In this document: piece by piece, positions 63,514-64,000 of the stretch
How the letters are laid out: every line of letters starts with the position of its first letter
Position numbering within the stretch: position 1 is the stretch's first letter
Assembly: GCA_903873415.1 (NCBI GenBank)
Contig: CAIQOK010000021.1
Location: forward strand, 88,764 to 152,763
DNA from: an uncultured Verrucomicrobiota bacterium
GTDB taxonomy: Bacteria; Verrucomicrobiota; Verrucomicrobiia; Limisphaerales; CAIQOK01
Direction of reading: 5' to 3'
Length of the DNA stretch: 64,000 bases
Notes under the pieces: generated by a model
What the model was told of the DNA's origin: nothing
The model's database searches: none
The model's input: only the letters and a program-made list of their open reading frames with translations
Translations under genes and position numbers: made by a program

Positions 63514-64000
63514 TGAGAATAAGGATGCGCTAAACCGGGGCAGCTTGCGAGGTTAGAATTAAGGATGGAGGGCGGGCCATGGGCTTGATGGCCAAGGTGG
63601 ATTGTGTTGGCGGGAGACCTAGAAGGCAGGGAATCAGGATCGCAGAGGGAATTTGAGAATAGAAGGACAGGAGTTTGGGAAGCGGGGGGCGAAGTGCGGC
63701 ATGAATTACGGCGCCGCGTGCAAAAACAGAGGAAGTGGAGCGAGAAAAGTGCGACGGAGGGCTGTTGGATTTTGCAGGTGCCCGGGAGTTGGACTGTAAA
63801 AACGGTGTTTTCCCTAAGGAAAACGTAAAAAAGAGGGGTGCTATTTTTTTTGAGAAAACTCTTGCAAGGCGGCACGGGTCGGATAATGTATTGTTGTTCG
63901 ACGGGACCGGGACGGTGAAAACAAACCGGCGGTCCGGGCCGAGTCTGGTAAACAGACAAAGCCGTGTAAAGCTGAGAGGCCGGAGTAATGTGAGAGAATG
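63514..64000. other. Terminal interval with stable-RNA-like leader
   Basis: This is 487 bp without a convincing gene. The first part is the rsmH upstream region. From about 63825 the sequence is AT-rich and then reads like a strong promoter and untranslated leader on the plus strand (see 63862-63889). The gene it drives is beyond the window edge. Confidence 0.5.
63862..63889 (+). promoter_or_regulatory. Candidate strong promoter, possibly for an rRNA or tRNA operon
   Basis: TTGCAA at 63862-63867 is followed after 16 bases by TAATGT at 63884-63889; alternatively GATAAT at 63882-63887 could be the -10. An AT-rich stretch (63830-63856) lies just upstream, as an UP element would. About 110 bases of untranslated leader-like sequence follow to the window edge. 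Confidence 0.4.

Overview
The window looks like part of a chromosome from a Verrucomicrobiota bacterium with a Gram-negative envelope. This rests on gene content. There is a pseudopilin with the H-x9-DG type C-terminal motif common in that phylum and in Planctomycetota, a futalosine-route menaquinone gene set, TatA/TatC, TonB/ExbB/ExbD, two-partner secretion, a 2-oxoacid:ferredoxin oxidoreductase, and palindromic intergenic repeats. No rRNA or tRNA gene is visible, so the placement is an inference. Most genes are ordinary chromosomal ones. The more accessory-looking parts are 1-7.3 kb, 7.3-15.3 kb and 15.3-26.4 kb.

Layout. 1-3.6 kb holds the 3' part of a large multi-pass membrane protein of unknown function. 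3.9-6.2 kb holds an isolated hopanoid radical-SAM gene (hpnJ) and an orphan gene, bracketed by two direct copies of a ~130-bp repeat. 7.3-11.8 kb is a 1498-residue membrane-anchored coiled-coil protein with three long tandem repeats. 12.3-13.7 kb is tatA-tatC, whose TatC has an enlarged first periplasmic loop. 13.9-14.8 kb is a decayed IS1634-type transposase next to a gene fragment. 15.3-26.4 kb is an exoprotein and envelope-energy locus: TpsA and its TpsB transporter on the minus strand, a divergent AraC-type regulator, then exbB-exbD-tonB-exbD on the plus strand.

26.5-29.4 kb is a minus-strand ubiX-ubiA-mqnE group for menaquinone, with a palindromic repeat apparently fixed in frame inside mqnE. 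29.5-42 kb carries a lipoprotein amidase, a sugar epimerase, a pseudopilin, a nuclease-fold protein, hflX, a LysR regulator, a PpiD/SurA-like foldase, an RluA enzyme, two cyclophilins (one exported, one cytoplasmic), a Nudix enzyme and small genes. 42-50.4 kb carries a HAD phosphatase, korA-korB behind an attenuator-like leader, an FmdB-type zinc ribbon, a second Nudix enzyme, an MFS carrier, fabI and an old-yellow-enzyme homologue. 50.4-57.3 kb carries an active/inactive M16 peptidase pair, an exported protein, a beta-CASP metallo-beta-lactamase-fold nuclease and a membrane-anchored GrpE-like protein. 57.4-63.5 kb carries nusB, a PHP phosphoesterase, ftsY, malate dehydrogenase, an oligopeptide-type ABC ATPase and rsmH with a small coupled gene. 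The last ~150 bases look like a strong promoter and leader for something beyond the window, possibly a stable-RNA operon.

The genes suggest a menaquinone-using organism with ferredoxin-linked central carbon metabolism and a substantial outer-membrane secretion and energy-transduction system. The best candidate for something undescribed is the 15.3-26.4 kb locus, where an exoprotein secretion pair sits beside its own TonB-type energy module and regulator. The repeat element inside mqnE and the korA leader are the most testable small-scale observations. All family calls come from reading the sequence; no database search was run.
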